A stretch of 64,000 nucleotides of DNA from Paracidovorax wautersii (GTDB lineage Bacteria; Pseudomonadota; Gammaproteobacteria; Burkholderiales; Burkholderiaceae_C): positions 62,001 to 126,000 of the forward strand of contig NZ_FONX01000012.1 of assembly GCF_900113035.1 (NCBI RefSeq), in the 5' to 3' direction. Position 1 is the stretch's first letter; each line of letters opens with the position of its first letter. Positions 1 through 8,974 of this stretch are shown in pieces. A program made the translations under genes and the position numbers. Under the pieces are notes generated by a model, which ran no database searches, was not told where the DNA came from, and was given only the letters and a program-made list of their open reading frames with translations.

Positions 1-642
1 GCCTGCAATGCCGAAGGCAGCGTGAGCCTGCGCGGCGGCGACATCCAGCAGCTCGTGGCCCAGGCCTATCTGGACGTGGCCAACGCCCAGTACGGAGGCG
101 CCGACATCTCGCTGCAAAGCGGCGGCGGCGTGCGCATTCCGCTCTCGGGCACCGTCTCGGCCGCGCAGGTCATCCAGGTGCTGCCCTTCGGCAACATGCT
201 GTTCCGCCTGGACATCACGGGCACGGAGGTCAAGTCCATGCTCGAAGACGGCCTCGAAGCCGTCTATGGCACGGGCGGCTCCACCGGCCCCTACCCGTAC
301 ACCGGCGGCCTGCGCTTCGACGTCAACGCCTCGGCCGCCTTCGGCCAGCGCGTGAGCAACATCGAGGTGCGCGACCGCCAGAGCGGCAACTGGAGCGCGC
401 TGGATGCCGCCAAGACCTACAAGCTCTTCGTGCTGAGCTTCAACGCCACCGGCGGCGACGGCTACAAGACCCTGGCCGCCGTGCCCGCCTCGCGCCGACT
501 GGACATCGGCGTGCTCGATGCCGACGTGTTCTTCACCTACATCGACAAGCAGGCCAAGGATGCGACCACCGGCCTGCCGGTGCTGAATCGCCTGCCGGCC
601 GCGCTCTACAGCACCAGGAACTTCACGCCGCCGGCGAAGTGA
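1..642 (+). CDS. 5'-nucleotidase / UDP-sugar hydrolase family, C-terminal part (5' end outside window)
   Basis: The frame is open from base 1 and ends at TGA 640-642, so about 213 C-terminal residues are visible. The segment reads as the 5'-nucleotidase C-terminal domain, which binds the nucleotide substrate: it has GGDIQ near its start, a GGGVR loop, the LPFGN motif followed by a hydrophobic strand and T-G-x-E, and a late NATGGDGY stretch like the substrate-stacking loop of this family. Such enzymes are usually periplasmic and release nucleosides from nucleotides. The N-terminal metallophosphatase domain and signal peptide are not in the window, so UshA-type and other 5'-nucleotidase subfamilies cannot be separated. 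Confidence 0.85.
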   Translation, partial: ACNAEGSVSLRGGDIQQLVAQAYLDVANAQYGGADISLQSGGGVRIPLSGTVSAAQVIQVLPFGNMLFRLDITGTEVKSMLEDGLEAVYGTGGSTGPYPYTGGLRFDVNASAAFGQRVSNIEVRDRQSGNWSALDAAKTYKLFVLSFNATGGDGYKTLAAVPASRRLDIGVLDADVFFTYIDKQAKDATTGLPVLNRLPAALYSTRNFTPPAK

Positions 643-657
643 TGGACGCCGGCACCC

Positions 658-677
658 GCCCCAGGGCCGCCTGGGGC
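658..677 (+). terminator. Hairpin after the 5'-nucleotidase gene
   Basis: An 8-bp perfect stem (GCCCCAGG / CCTGGGGC) closes a GCCG loop 16 bases after the stop codon. There is no T-tract, so it may be only an mRNA-stabilising hairpin. It abuts the 280-bp repeat that follows. Confidence 0.4.
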
Positions 678-955
678 CTAAGAACGTGTTTACGATCTCG
701 CAGGGGATCGCGTTGGAGCGCAATCGGGATGAGTGGATGCTTCGGATGCGCCGCATGGGCTCATGCCCATGCAAGCAGCCGGGGCGTTCAATCGCCCGAT
801 TTCGCTCCAACCCGAAGGGCAGCTACGTCGGCGGGCGGTCTGCGGCGTTGCGGCGCTTGTGGATAGCCGTGCTATCCACTGCGCACCGCGCCTTGCATCC
901 CATCCCGCCGACGTAGCTGCGCGACCCCTGGGAGATCGTAAACACGTTCTAAGGC
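676..955. repeat. 280-bp MITE-like repeat with nested hairpins (cloverleaf)
   Basis: The ends are inverted repeats: AGAACGTGTTTACGATCTC at 681-699 is matched by its exact complement at 932-950, and the match continues imperfectly to about 676-712 and 919-955. Inside are two more stems, 712-728 with 795-811 (16 of 17 bp) and 820-835 with 904-919 (16 bp perfect). Each has its own small hairpin in its loop: a CATGGGC/GCCCATG stem near 755-775 and GTGGATAGC/GCTATCCAC near 858-878. It could therefore fold as a cloverleaf on either strand. It encodes no convincing protein. The termini recur, truncated, at 30043 and 49269, which argues for a dispersed mobile or formerly mobile element. Confidence 0.8.
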
Positions 956-1039
956 AGGCCTGCTGCGGCCTCGGCAGGTAATGGGTGCTGCAGCCCGGGC
1001 GCGGGGGGGCTGGCGGGCCCTTCTCGCACCGGTAGCGGA

Positions 1040-1894
1040 TCAGGTGTAGCGCTTGGCGCGCAGGTTGTCCTTCATCTGCTGCAGCACGGGCTGCAGCGGC
1101 TCGCCGATGCGCAGGGCCACGCAGGTGGCCAGCACGTCGATGATGAGCAGGTGCATCAGGCGCGAGACCATGGGGCTGTAGCGGTCGTAGCCTTCGGGGT
1201 GGTCCGCCGCCAGGTGGATGTGGCAGGCGCTCGCCAGGGGCGAACCGCTGGCGGTGATGGCCACGGTGGTCGCGCCGTTCCGGCGGGCGATGTCGGCGGC
1301 GTCCATCAGGTCGCGCGTGCGGCCCGAGTTGGAGACGATGAGCAGGCAGTCGCCCGGGCCGAGCAGGGTGGCGCTCATCACCTGCATGTGGCCGTCGCTG
1401 GTGCTCAGGCTGGTGATGCCCAGGCGGAAGAGCTTGTGCTGCGCGTCCTGCGCCACGATGCCGGAGTTGCCGGCGCCGTAGATCTCGATGCGGTGGCCGG
1501 TCTTCCAGGTGCCGGCGATGGCCTCGACCGCGCGCTCGATGGCGCCGGTGCTGGCTGCGTTGCGGTACTGCAGGAAGGCGGCCACGGCGTTGTCCACCAC
1601 CTTCACCAGCACGTCGCCGGTCTTGTCGTCGGCGTCCACGCTGCGGTGGATGAAGGGCACGCCTTCGCTCACGCTGCCGGCGAGCTTGAGCTTGAAGTCG
1701 GCCAGCCCGTCGTAGCCCATGCTGCGGCAAAAGCGCACCACGGTGGGCTTGCTGACGCCCGCGCGTGCGGCGAGCTCGCGCACCGGCAGGCGCGCGAAGG
1801 CGCGCGCGTCCTGCAGCACGAGGGCGGCCACGCGCTGCTCGGCCGGGGCCAGCGAGGGCAGGGAGGCGGTGATGCGTTCCAGCATGTCAGCCAT
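1040..1894 (-). CDS. hexR: HexR-like transcriptional regulator (RpiR family)
   Basis: The protein (284 aa) has an N-terminal RpiR-type helix-turn-helix (residues about 38-62, ELAARAGVSKPTVVRFC) and a C-terminal SIS sugar-phosphate domain (about 125-255, with GAGNSG and SNSGRT). HexR proteins repress zwf and Entner-Doudoroff genes and are released by 2-keto-3-deoxy-6-phosphogluconate. The gene lies directly downstream of zwf on the same strand, the usual arrangement. Two starts are possible: ATG at 1894, only a couple of bases after an AGCAGG, or ATG at 1885, which has a well-spaced AGG nine bases upstream and gives a protein starting MLERIT. I suspect the second is used. Confidence 0.9.
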   Translation of the reverse strand: MADMLERITASLPSLAPAEQRVAALVLQDARAFARLPVRELAARAGVSKPTVVRFCRSMGYDGLADFKLKLAGSVSEGVPFIHRSVDADDKTGDVLVKVVDNAVAAFLQYRNAASTGAIERAVEAIAGTWKTGHRIEIYGAGNSGIVAQDAQHKLFRLGITSLSTSDGHMQVMSATLLGPGDCLLIVSNSGRTRDLMDAADIARRNGATTVAITASGSPLASACHIHLAADHPEGYDRYSPMVSRLMHLLIIDVLATCVALRIGEPLQPVLQQMKDNLRAKRYT

Positions 1895-1962
1895 CCTGCT
1901 TCACGCGGTGCAGCGGCGCGCAGGGCGCGGGCGGAACCAGGCGCGCAAAGGGCTTGCGCATC
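1887..1962 (-). CDS. Possible 24-aa coupling ORF between zwf and hexR
   Basis: An ATG overlaps the zwf stop codon (TGATG) and the frame ends at TGA 1889-1887, inside the first codons of hexR. The predicted peptide is short and basic (MRKPFARLV at its start). It fills the whole gap between the two genes and would let ribosomes pass from zwf to hexR. There is no homology I recognise, and it may be only a chance open frame in the spacer. Confidence 0.25.
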
Positions 1963-3427
1963 AGGATTCCTCGATCCAGCTGTGGCCTTCGCGCGCCACC
2001 ATGGCGCTGGCGGCGGCCGGGCCCCAGGTGCCGGCGGCGTAGGGGCGCGGGCCTTCGTTCGATTCCTGCCAGGACTGCATGATGGGCTCGACCCAGCGCC
2101 AGGCGGCTTCCTGCTCGTCGGCACGCACGAAGAGGTTCAGCCGGCCGGCGATCACGTCCAGCAGCAGCCGTTCGTAGGCGCCCACGCGCTCGGTGCCGAA
2201 GCGCTGCTCGAAGTCCAGGTCCAGGTGCACCTGGGCCAGCGACTGGGCCTCGGCGGCGCGCGCGCTGCGCTTGTCCTGGCCGGCGGCGAAGAGGTGCAGC
2301 GCCACGCCGTCGCGCGGCTGCAGGTGGATCACCAGCCGGTTGGCCGCGCCGATGGGCGTGCGGTAGATGGGGTGGGGCGTGGCGCGGAAGTTGATGGCGA
2401 TGTGCGCCTCGTGCGCGGCCAGCCGCTTGCCGGTGCGGATGAAGAACGGCACGCCGGCCCAGCGCCAGTTGGCGATCTGGGTGCGCAGGGCGACGAAGGT
2501 CTCGGTGCGGCTGTCGGCCGGCACGCCGGTCTCTTCGGCATAGCCGGGCACGCGCTCGCCGCCGGTGCTGCCGGCGGTGTACTGGCCGCGCACCACATCG
2601 CGCGCCAGGGTGGCGGGCGTCCAGGGCACCAGCGAATGCAGCACCTTGAGCTTCTCGTCGCGGATGGCGTCGGCCGTGGCGTTGATGGGCGGCTCCATGG
2701 CGATCGCGCACAGCAGCTGCAGCGCGTGGTTCTGCACCATGTCGCGCAGCGCGCCGGTGCCGTCGTAGAAGGCGCCGCGCTTTTCCACGCCCAGCTTCTC
2801 GGCCATGGTGATCTCGATGCTGGCCACCATCTCGCGGCGCCAGAGCGGCTCGAACAGCACGTTGCCGAAGCGCAGCGCCAGCAGGTTCTGCACGGCGGGC
2901 TTGCCCAGGTAGTGGTCGATGCGGAAGATCTGCTCTTCGCGGAACACCCGGCGCACGGCGGCGTTGATGGCGCGGTTGGATTCGAGGTCGTGGCCCAGCG
3001 GCTTTTCCAGCACCACGCGCGTCTTCGGCGTGGCCAGGCCCGCGGCGCCCAGCTGTTCGCAGGCGGTGGTGAAGAGGCCGGGCGCGGTGGCCAGATACAT
3101 CACCACCGTGTCGGCATTGCGCTCGCGCAGGCGCTCGGCCAGCTGCGCGTAGTCCTCGGGCTTGGAGAGATCCATGCGCTGGTATTGCAGCAGCGCGGCG
3201 AAGCGTTCGAACTCTTCGGCCGTGGGGCGCTTTTCCTGGATCACGGCGTCGAAGCGGCTGGCGATCAGGTCGCGGTAGGCCGCGTCGCTCAGGTCGTCGC
3301 GCGCCACGCCGATGATGCGGCCGCCCTCGGGCAGCGAGCCGTGGCGGAAGGCCTGGAAGAGGGCGGGCAGCAGCTTGCGCCAGGCCAGGTCGCCCGTGCC
3401 GCCGAAAAGGACCAGATCGAAGCTCAT
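1961..3427 (-). CDS. zwf: Glucose-6-phosphate 1-dehydrogenase
   Basis: This 488-aa protein oxidises glucose 6-phosphate to 6-phosphogluconolactone with NADP+ or NAD+, the entry to the oxidative pentose phosphate and Entner-Doudoroff routes. The N-terminal dinucleotide-binding motif [11 protein letters not shown] (8-18), the EKPLGHD strand (141-147) and the family signature RIDHYLGK (169-176) with the substrate-binding His and Lys are intact. Length is normal. It is transcribed leftward, leads hexR, and faces the tal-pgi operon across a 226-bp gap, so the locus handles glucose 6-phosphate and fructose 6-phosphate together. Confidence 0.97.
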   Translation of the reverse strand: MSFDLVLFGGTGDLAWRKLLPALFQAFRHGSLPEGGRIIGVARDDLSDAAYRDLIASRFDAVIQEKRPTAEEFERFAALLQYQRMDLSKPEDYAQLAERLRERNADTVVMYLATAPGLFTTACEQLGAAGLATPKTRVVLEKPLGHDLESNRAINAAVRRVFREEQIFRIDHYLGKPAVQNLLALRFGNVLFEPLWRREMVASIEITMAEKLGVEKRGAFYDGTGALRDMVQNHALQLLCAIAMEPPINATADAIRDEKLKVLHSLVPWTPATLARDVVRGQYTAGSTGGERVPGYAEETGVPADSRTETFVALRTQIANWRWAGVPFFIRTGKRLAAHEAHIAINFRATPHPIYRTPIGAANRLVIHLQPRDGVALHLFAAGQDKRSARAAEAQSLAQVHLDLDFEQRFGTERVGAYERLLLDVIAGRLNLFVRADEQEAAWRWVEPIMQSWQESNEGPRPYAAGTWGPAAASAMVAREGHSWIEES

Positions 3428-3653
3428 GGTGTTCCGTGTCTCCCGTACGATGTTTCGTTGTCGATGCCCGGTATGTTACCGAGTTTCACGAATTGGCATG
3501 GGCCTACGTCAAAACAGCAGCGGCTGGGCCTACACTTCTGCGCTGTCGTGCGCATCGGCGGCCCCTGATGCAGGCGGTAACCCGGAATCTTCGACCGGGG
3601 CCGATCCAAGGCACTTCATCCCACAGGACACAAGAGAAGAGGAAACAAAGCAA
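3428..3653. promoter_or_regulatory. Divergent zwf / tal control region
   Basis: This 226-bp gap between the divergent zwf and tal starts must hold both promoters. A short dyad, CGGTA-TGT-TACCG at 3469-3481, lies 42 bp before the zwf start and could be an operator. I do not see a good match to the enterobacterial HexR box. A purine-rich stretch, AGAAGAGG near 3635, serves as the tal ribosome binding site. Confidence 0.45.
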
Positions 3654-4610
3654 ATGGCCATGAACCAACTCGATGCGCTCAAGCAGTTCACCACCGTGGT
3701 GGCGGACACGGGCGATTTCCGCCAACTGAGCGCCTTCCAGCCGCAGGATGCGACCACCAACCCCTCGCTCATCCTCAAGGCCGTGCAGAAAGCCGAATAC
3801 GCGCCGCTGATGACCGAGGCCGTGGCCCGCTGGCGCGGCCAGCCGCTGGACGAGGTGATGGACCGGCTCATCGTGCGCTTCGGCTGCGAGATCCTCTCGC
3901 TGATCCCGGGCCGCGTGTCCACCGAAGTCGATGCGCGCCTGTCGTTCGACACCGCCGCCACCGTGGCGCGGGGCGAGCGCATCATCGCCCTCTACCAGGC
4001 CGAAGGCATCGCCCGCGAGCGCGTGCTGGTCAAGATCGCCTCCACCTGGGAAGGCATCCAGGCGGCGCGCCAGCTCGAAGAGCGCGGCATCCGCACCAAC
4101 CTCACGCTGCTGTTCTCGTTCGCCCAGGCCGTCGCCTGCGGCCAGGCCAAGGTGCAGCTGATCTCGCCCTTCGTCGGCCGCATCTACGACTGGTACAAGA
4201 AGCAGGCCGGCGCCGGCTGGGACGAAGCCGCCATGGCCGGCCCCAACGATCCGGGCGTGCAGTCGGTGCGCCAGATCTACCAGCACTACAAGCGCTTCGG
4301 CATCGCCACCGAAGTCATGGGCGCGAGCTTCCGCAACACCGGCCAGATCATCGCGCTGGCCGGCTGCGATCTGCTCACCATCGCCCCCGACCTGCTGGCC
4401 CAGCTGGCCGCGAGCGATGCGCCCGTGCAGCGCGCGCTGGACCCGGACGCCGCACGCGGCCTGGACCTGCCGGCCGTGGAATACGACGAGGCGGGCTTTC
4501 GCTACGCGCTCAACGCCGACGCCATGGCCACCGAGAAGCTGGCCGAAGGCATCCGCGCCTTCGCGGCCGACGCGGCCAAGCTCGAACAGCTGATGCAGGC
4601 GGCCGCATGA
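3654..4610 (+). CDS. tal: Transaldolase (TalB type)
   Basis: The 318-aa product moves a dihydroxyacetone unit between sedoheptulose 7-phosphate and glyceraldehyde 3-phosphate in the non-oxidative pentose phosphate pathway. TTNPSL (34-39) and the Schiff-base lysine in VLVKIAS (Lys127) are present, and the length is that of class I TalB enzymes. ATG 3654 is chosen because AGAAGAGG sits upstream; a second ATG two codons later (3660) is possible. The stop overlaps the pgi start (ATGA), so the two genes form an operon. Confidence 0.96.
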   Translation: MAMNQLDALKQFTTVVADTGDFRQLSAFQPQDATTNPSLILKAVQKAEYAPLMTEAVARWRGQPLDEVMDRLIVRFGCEILSLIPGRVSTEVDARLSFDTAATVARGERIIALYQAEGIARERVLVKIASTWEGIQAARQLEERGIRTNLTLLFSFAQAVACGQAKVQLISPFVGRIYDWYKKQAGAGWDEAAMAGPNDPGVQSVRQIYQHYKRFGIATEVMGASFRNTGQIIALAGCDLLTIAPDLLAQLAASDAPVQRALDPDAARGLDLPAVEYDEAGFRYALNADAMATEKLAEGIRAFAADAAKLEQLMQAAA

Positions 4611-6235
4611 GCAGCGGCCACGTCCTTCCCACCCGCACCCGCTGCGACCGCACGCCCGCCTGGGCGCAGCTGCAGGCGCATTTCGAGGGGGCAGGCCGCG
4701 GCTTCGACCTGCGCGGCGCCTTCGCGGCCGAGCCGGAGCGTTTCGAGCGCCTGAGCCTGCAGGCGCCGCACGTCTTCGCCGACCTGTCCAAGAACCTGAT
4801 CGACGCCCCGGCCGAAGCCCTGCTGCTGCAGCTGGCGCGCGAGACGGGCCTGGAAGCCTATCGCGACGCGATGTTCGCGGGCGCCGCCATCAACCACACC
4901 GAGCAGCGCGCCGTCATGCACTGGCTGCTGCGCAATCCGGCTCCAGCGCTTGATGTACCTGGGCATGCCGCTACTAAAAATGTAGCGGGTGCGTTGGCCG
5001 AAGGCCTCCAGGACGTCCACGCCACGCTGGATGCCATGCTGCAGCTGGCCGAGCGCGTGCGCGCCGACGACGCCATCACCGACGTGGTCAACATCGGCAT
5101 CGGCGGCTCCGACCTGGGGCCGTCGATGGCCGTCAAGGCGCTCGAAGAGCTGTGCCATCCGGGCAAGCGCATGCACTTCGTCTCCAACGTCGATGGCATG
5201 GAGCTGGGCCGGGTGCTGCGCCAGCTCAAGCCCGAGAGCACGCTGTTCCTCGTCGCCTCCAAGACCTTCACCACGGCCGAGACCATGTCCAACGCGCATG
5301 CCGCGCGCGACTGGTTCATCGCCCACGGCGGCAGCGACGACCGGGCGGCTCCGCTGTCGCTGTCGCGCCACTTCTACGCGCTCACCACCAACGTGGAGGC
5401 GGCGGCGAAGTTCGGCATCGACACCACGCTGGGCTTCTGGGACTGGGTGGGCGGGCGCTATTCGCTCTGGTCCGCCATCGGCCTGCCGATCGCCATCGCC
5501 ATCGGCGCGGAGCATTTCCGCGCGCTGCTCGCCGGCGCCCATGCCATGGACGAGCACTTCCGCACCGCGCCGCTCGAACGGAACCTGCCCGTGCGCCTGG
5601 GCCTGCTGGACGTCTGGTACCGCAACTTCCACGGCTTCACCAGCCGCAGCGTGGCGCCCTACAGCCACGGCCTGCGCCGGCTGCCCGCCTACCTGCAGCA
5701 GCTGGAGATGGAGAGCAATGGCAAGGGCGTCGATGCGCAGGGCCAGCGGCTGCCCTTCGCCACCTCGCCCGTGGTCTGGGGCGAGCCCGGCACTAATGGC
5801 CAGCACGCCTTCTTCCAGATGATCCACCAGGGCACGGACGTGATCCCGGTGGAGTTCATCGCCCTGCGCCAGGGCGGCGCCGACCTGCCCGCGCAGCATC
5901 CGCGCCTGCTGGCCAACGCGCTGGCCCAGGCCCGCGCGCTGATGCTGGGCAAGGACAGCGAGGACGGCCACCGCCACTTCACCGGCAACCGGCCCAGCAC
6001 CTTCCTGCTGCTCGACCGGCTCGAACCCGCCGCGCTGGGCGCGCTCATCGCGCTCTACGAACACCGCGTGTTCGTGACCGGCGCGATCTGGGGCATCAAC
6101 AGCTTCGACCAGTGGGGCGTGGAGCTGGGCAAGGTGCTCGCCAAGGACCTGGAACCGCGCCTCGCCTCGGGCGACGTGCAGGGGCTGGACGCCTCCACGG
6201 CCGGCCTCATGCGGCGGCTGATGCCGCAGGGCTGA
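4607..6235 (+). CDS. pgi: Glucose-6-phosphate isomerase
   Basis: The 542-aa enzyme interconverts glucose 6-phosphate and fructose 6-phosphate. The signatures are clear: [11 protein letters not shown], the ASKTFTT phosphate loop, [15 protein letters not shown] and the C-terminal [14 protein letters not shown]. It overlaps tal by four bases. Residues 111-128 ([10 protein letters not shown] and onward) are written by a copy of the short palindromic repeat (4941-4986) inserted in frame in a spot where homologues vary. The frame is not broken, so the enzyme is probably functional. Confidence 0.97.
   Translation: MSSGHVLPTRTRCDRTPAWAQLQAHFEGAGRGFDLRGAFAAEPERFERLSLQAPHVFADLSKNLIDAPAEALLLQLARETGLEAYRDAMFAGAAINHTEQRAVMHWLLRNPAPALDVPGHAATKNVAGALAEGLQDVHATLDAMLQLAERVRADDAITDVVNIGIGGSDLGPSMAVKALEELCHPGKRMHFVSNVDGMELGRVLRQLKPESTLFLVASKTFTTAETMSNAHAARDWFIAHGGSDDRAAPLSLSRHFYALTTNVEAAAKFGIDTTLGFWDWVGGRYSLWSAIGLPIAIAIGAEHFRALLAGAHAMDEHFRTAPLERNLPVRLGLLDVWYRNFHGFTSRSVAPYSHGLRRLPAYLQQLEMESNGKGVDAQGQRLPFATSPVVWGEPGTNGQHAFFQMIHQGTDVIPVEFIALRQGGADLPAQHPRLLANALAQARALMLGKDSEDGHRHFTGNRPSTFLLLDRLEPAALGALIALYEHRVFVTGAIWGINSFDQWGVELGKVLAKDLEPRLASGDVQGLDASTAGLMRRLMPQG
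4941..4986 (+). repeat. Short palindromic repeat, copy A (inside pgi)
   Basis: The element reads CTCCAGCGCTTGAT, then a GTACCTGGGCATGCC-like middle, then a hairpin GCTAC-7 nt-GTAGC (4970-4986). The same order (CNCCAGCGCTTGAT, middle, GCTAT hairpin) is seen, on either strand, near 19124, 35713, 36684, 43832, 58052 and partly 61120. This copy lies within the pgi reading frame. Confidence 0.65.
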
Positions 6236-6266
6236 CCGGCCTTTTTCCTCTCCTTTCGACCGCCGC

Positions 6267-6300
6267 GCCGACAGCCCGCTTCATGCGGGCTGTCGGCTTT
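6267..6300 (+). terminator. Rho-independent terminator of tal-pgi
   Basis: A perfect 13-bp stem (GCCGACAGCCCGC / GCGGGCTGTCGGC) with a TTCAT loop lies 32 bases after the pgi stop and ends in a short TTT run. It should separate tal-pgi from the polyol operon. Confidence 0.8.
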
Positions 6301-6573
6301 GTGGCGGGCGCCTTTCGCGCTTTTCGCACTTTTGCCTGCGAGCCTGCGGCGCCGGGCGCCTCCGTCAGGGGCGTCGCTCATGCGCGGGTACGGGGCAGTT
6401 TCCATGCGGTATTGCGTGTACTAGGGAATATCCCAGGCAATCCATGCAAGAAAGTATCGGGTTGGCAGGCTGAAGTACCAAACCGGAGGGCAAGGCTTCT
6501 CCACAATCCGGTCCCACGGCGACCCATTCAGCCCTCCGGAAAAGCGGGCGTCGCTCACCTCAAGGAGACAAAC
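6301..6573 (+). promoter_or_regulatory. Upstream region of the polyol operon
   Basis: About 270 bp without a gene precede the binding-protein gene. They should hold the operon promoter and the site for its AraC-type activator. I see a small dyad, GGGA-ATA-TCCC at about 6424-6434, and a good ribosome binding site (AAGGAGA) just before 6574, but no promoter hexamers I would stand behind. Confidence 0.35.
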
Positions 6574-7890
6574 ATGCAGCGTTTTCTGAAAGCAGGCCTG
6601 GCACTGGCGGTGATCGGTGCGGCCGGCGCATCCCAGGCGGCCACCGAACTCGTGATCGCGACCGTGAACAACGGCCACATGATCGAGATGCAGAAGCTCA
6701 CCCCCTTCTTCGAGAAGGCCAACCCGGACATCAAGCTCAAGTGGGTCACGCTGGAAGAGGGCACGCTGCGCCAGCGCGTGACCACCGACATCGCCACCAA
6801 GGGCGGCCAGTTCGACGTGATGACCATCGGCCTCTACGAAGCGCCGATCTGGTCGAAGAAGGGCTGGCTCAAGCCCATCGCCACCGATGCGGCCTACGAC
6901 GTGGACGACCTGCTGCCCGCCATCCGCTCCGGCCTCTCGTACGAAGGCAAGCTCTACGCCGCCCCGTTCTACGGCGAAAGCTCCATGCTCATGTACCGCA
7001 AGGACCTGGCCGACAAGCTGGGCGTGAAGTTCTCCGACCAGCCCACCTGGGCCGAGGTGAAGGCCTTCGCCGACAAGGCGGGCGATCCCAAGGCGGGCGT
7101 CTATGGCATGTGCCTGCGCGGCAAGCCGGGCTGGGGTGACAACATGGCTTTTCTCTCCACCCTGGTCAACACCTACGGCGGCCAGTGGTTCGACATGGCC
7201 TGGAAGCCGCAGCTCGACACCAAGCCCTGGCAGGAGGCCATCAGCTTCTACGTCGATCTGATGAAGAAGGACGGCCCTCCCGGCGCCTCGGCCAACAGCT
7301 TCAACGAGAACCTGGCGCTCTTCAGCGAAGGCAAGTGCGCGGCCTGGGTGGATGCGACCATCGCCGCATCCTTCATCAGCGATCCCAAGCAGTCGAAGGT
7401 GGCTGACAAGGTGGCTTTCGCGCAGGCGCCGGTCGCCGTCACGCCCAAGGGCGCGAACTGGCTGTGGTCGTGGAACCTGGCCATTCCGGCCAGCTCCTCG
7501 AAGAACGAGGCCGCGCAGAAGTTCATCCGCTGGGCCACGTCCAAGGACTACATCCAGCTGGTGGCCAAGGAGGCGGGCTGGGCCGCGGTGCCCACCGGCA
7601 CCCGCAAGTCCACCTACGCCAACCCCGAGTTCCAGAAGGTCGCCAAGTTCGCGGCGGCCGAGCTGAAGGCGATCGAAACGGCCAACCCGAACCCGGGCGA
7701 GAACACGCTGCCCAAGTCGCCGTACGCGGGCGTGCAGTACGCCGCGATCCCCGAGTTCCAGGCCATCGGTGTGGGCGTGGGCCAGCAGATGAGCGCCGCG
7801 CTGGCGGGCAAGGTCACGGTCGAGCAGGCCCTGAAGACCTCGCAGACCTTGGCCGAGCGCGACATGAAGAAGGCCGGCTACTACAAGTAA
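6574..7890 (+). CDS. mtlE: Polyol ABC transporter, periplasmic substrate-binding protein
   Basis: A 438-aa family 1 solute-binding protein. Residues 1-23 form a Sec signal peptide ending ASQA-A. The mature protein starts TELVIATVNNG and carries the SmoE/MtlE hallmarks, such as MTIGLYEAPIW and FYGESSMLMYRKDL. It would capture sorbitol, mannitol or arabitol and deliver it to the two permeases. ATG 6574 is chosen for its AAGGAGA ribosome binding site and because the signal peptide starts there; an open frame continues upstream but has no such features. It is the first gene of the polyol operon. Confidence 0.93.
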   Translation: MQRFLKAGLALAVIGAAGASQAATELVIATVNNGHMIEMQKLTPFFEKANPDIKLKWVTLEEGTLRQRVTTDIATKGGQFDVMTIGLYEAPIWSKKGWLKPIATDAAYDVDDLLPAIRSGLSYEGKLYAAPFYGESSMLMYRKDLADKLGVKFSDQPTWAEVKAFADKAGDPKAGVYGMCLRGKPGWGDNMAFLSTLVNTYGGQWFDMAWKPQLDTKPWQEAISFYVDLMKKDGPPGASANSFNENLALFSEGKCAAWVDATIAASFISDPKQSKVADKVAFAQAPVAVTPKGANWLWSWNLAIPASSSKNEAAQKFIRWATSKDYIQLVAKEAGWAAVPTGTRKSTYANPEFQKVAKFAAAELKAIETANPNPGENTLPKSPYAGVQYAAIPEFQAIGVGVGQQMSAALAGKVTVEQALKTSQTLAERDMKKAGYYK

Positions 7891-7904
7891 GCAGGCGCGG
7901 CCCG

Positions 7905-7995
7905 CGGAACCCTTCCGGCGTCGTGCCGCATCGTGTCGCAGCGCCGCTGCTGCCTGCGGTGCAGCGCCTCGCCAGAACCGCTGCGCCGGGTTCCG
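7905..7995 (+). other. Intercistronic inverted repeat after the binding-protein gene
   Basis: In the 196-bp gap before the first permease, CGGAACCC (7905-7912) and GGGTTCCG (7988-7995) can pair around a GC-rich interior. Structures at this place in ABC operons often protect the upstream mRNA and raise the amount of binding protein over permease. No T-tract follows, so full termination is unlikely. Confidence 0.35.
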
Positions 7996-8086
7996 TGACC
8001 CGCTCCAGGCCTGGCGCGCCGCACAGGCCCGGGTCCATCGGCCCGGGGCTTTCGCCCGTCGCCCGCCCCCTGTCCTCGTTCGCCGG

Positions 8087-8953
8087 ATGGTCCCCATGAA
8101 AAGACTTCTGCCCCGCGCCCTCATGGCGCCCGCGGTGCTCACGCTGCTGGCGTGGATGATCGTGCCGCTCGTGATGACGGTGTATTTCTCCACCGTCAAC
8201 TACAACCTGCTGCAGCCGGGCGAGCACCCCTTCGTGGGCCTGGACAACTTCCAGTACTTCATCACCGACCCGGACTTCTGGCCCGCGGTGTGGAACACGC
8301 TGGTGCTCATCGGCAGCGTGATCGGCATCACCCTGGTGCTGGGCGTGCTGCTGGCGCTGCTGGTGAACGAGCCCTTCCCGGGCCGCGGCATCGTGCGCGT
8401 GCTGCTGATCTCGCCCTTCTTCGTCATGCCCGCGGTCAACGCGCTGCTGTGGAAGCACATGATGATGAACCCCATCTACGGCATCCTGGCCGACCTCTGG
8501 CGCTTCTTCGGCGCCACGCCCATCGACTGGATGACCGACTACCCGCTGCTGTCGGTGATCGTCATGGTGGCCTGGCAGTGGCTGCCCTTCGCCTGCCTGA
8601 TCTTCATCACCTCGCTGCAGTCGCTGGACCGCGAGCAGATGGAGGCCGCCCGCATGGACGGCGCCACCGCGCCGCAGCGCTTCTTCTACCTGGTGCTGCC
8701 GCACCTGGGCCGGCCCATGGCGGTGGTCATCATGATCGAGATGATCTTCCTGCTGAGCGTGTTCGCCGAGATCGCCATCACCACCAGCGGCGGCCCGGGC
8801 AATGCCAGCACCAACATGACCTACCTGATCTTCAAGCAGGCGCTCATGAACTTCGATGTGGGCGTGGCCTCGGCGGGCGCGCTGTTCGCGGTGGTGCTGG
8901 CGAACATCGTGGCGGTGTTCCTGATCCGCATCGTCGGCAAGAACCTGGACTGA
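8087..8953 (+). CDS. mtlF: Polyol ABC transporter, permease 1
   Basis: This 288-aa inner-membrane protein has six predicted membrane segments and the cytoplasmic EAA loop (EQMEAARMDGATAPQRF) that docks on the ATPase. It is most like MtlF/SmoF of the sorbitol/mannitol importers. ATG 8087 opens the frame; ATG 8096 three codons later is equally plausible. It is followed after 21 bp by the second permease. Confidence 0.92.
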   Translation: MVPMKRLLPRALMAPAVLTLLAWMIVPLVMTVYFSTVNYNLLQPGEHPFVGLDNFQYFITDPDFWPAVWNTLVLIGSVIGITLVLGVLLALLVNEPFPGRGIVRVLLISPFFVMPAVNALLWKHMMMNPIYGILADLWRFFGATPIDWMTDYPLLSVIVMVAWQWLPFACLIFITSLQSLDREQMEAARMDGATAPQRFFYLVLPHLGRPMAVVIMIEMIFLLSVFAEIAITTSGGPGNASTNMTYLIFKQALMNFDVGVASAGALFAVVLANIVAVFLIRIVGKNLD

Positions 8954-8974
8954 AAAGAAGGCGACGGAACCACC

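Noticed and set aside
686..981. Small ORFs inside the 280-bp repeat
   Set aside because: They read through the inverted repeats, have no ribosome binding site, and similar frames exist on both strands because of the symmetry.
1151..3568. Very long open frame on the plus strand, antisense to hexR and zwf
   Set aside because: Its product is low-complexity Ala/Gly/His/Val-rich and lies opposite two clear genes; such frames arise in high-GC DNA.
7905..7995. True terminator between the binding protein and permease genes
   Set aside because: There is no U-run and the downstream genes belong to the same transporter, so it is more likely an attenuating or mRNA-stabilising structure.
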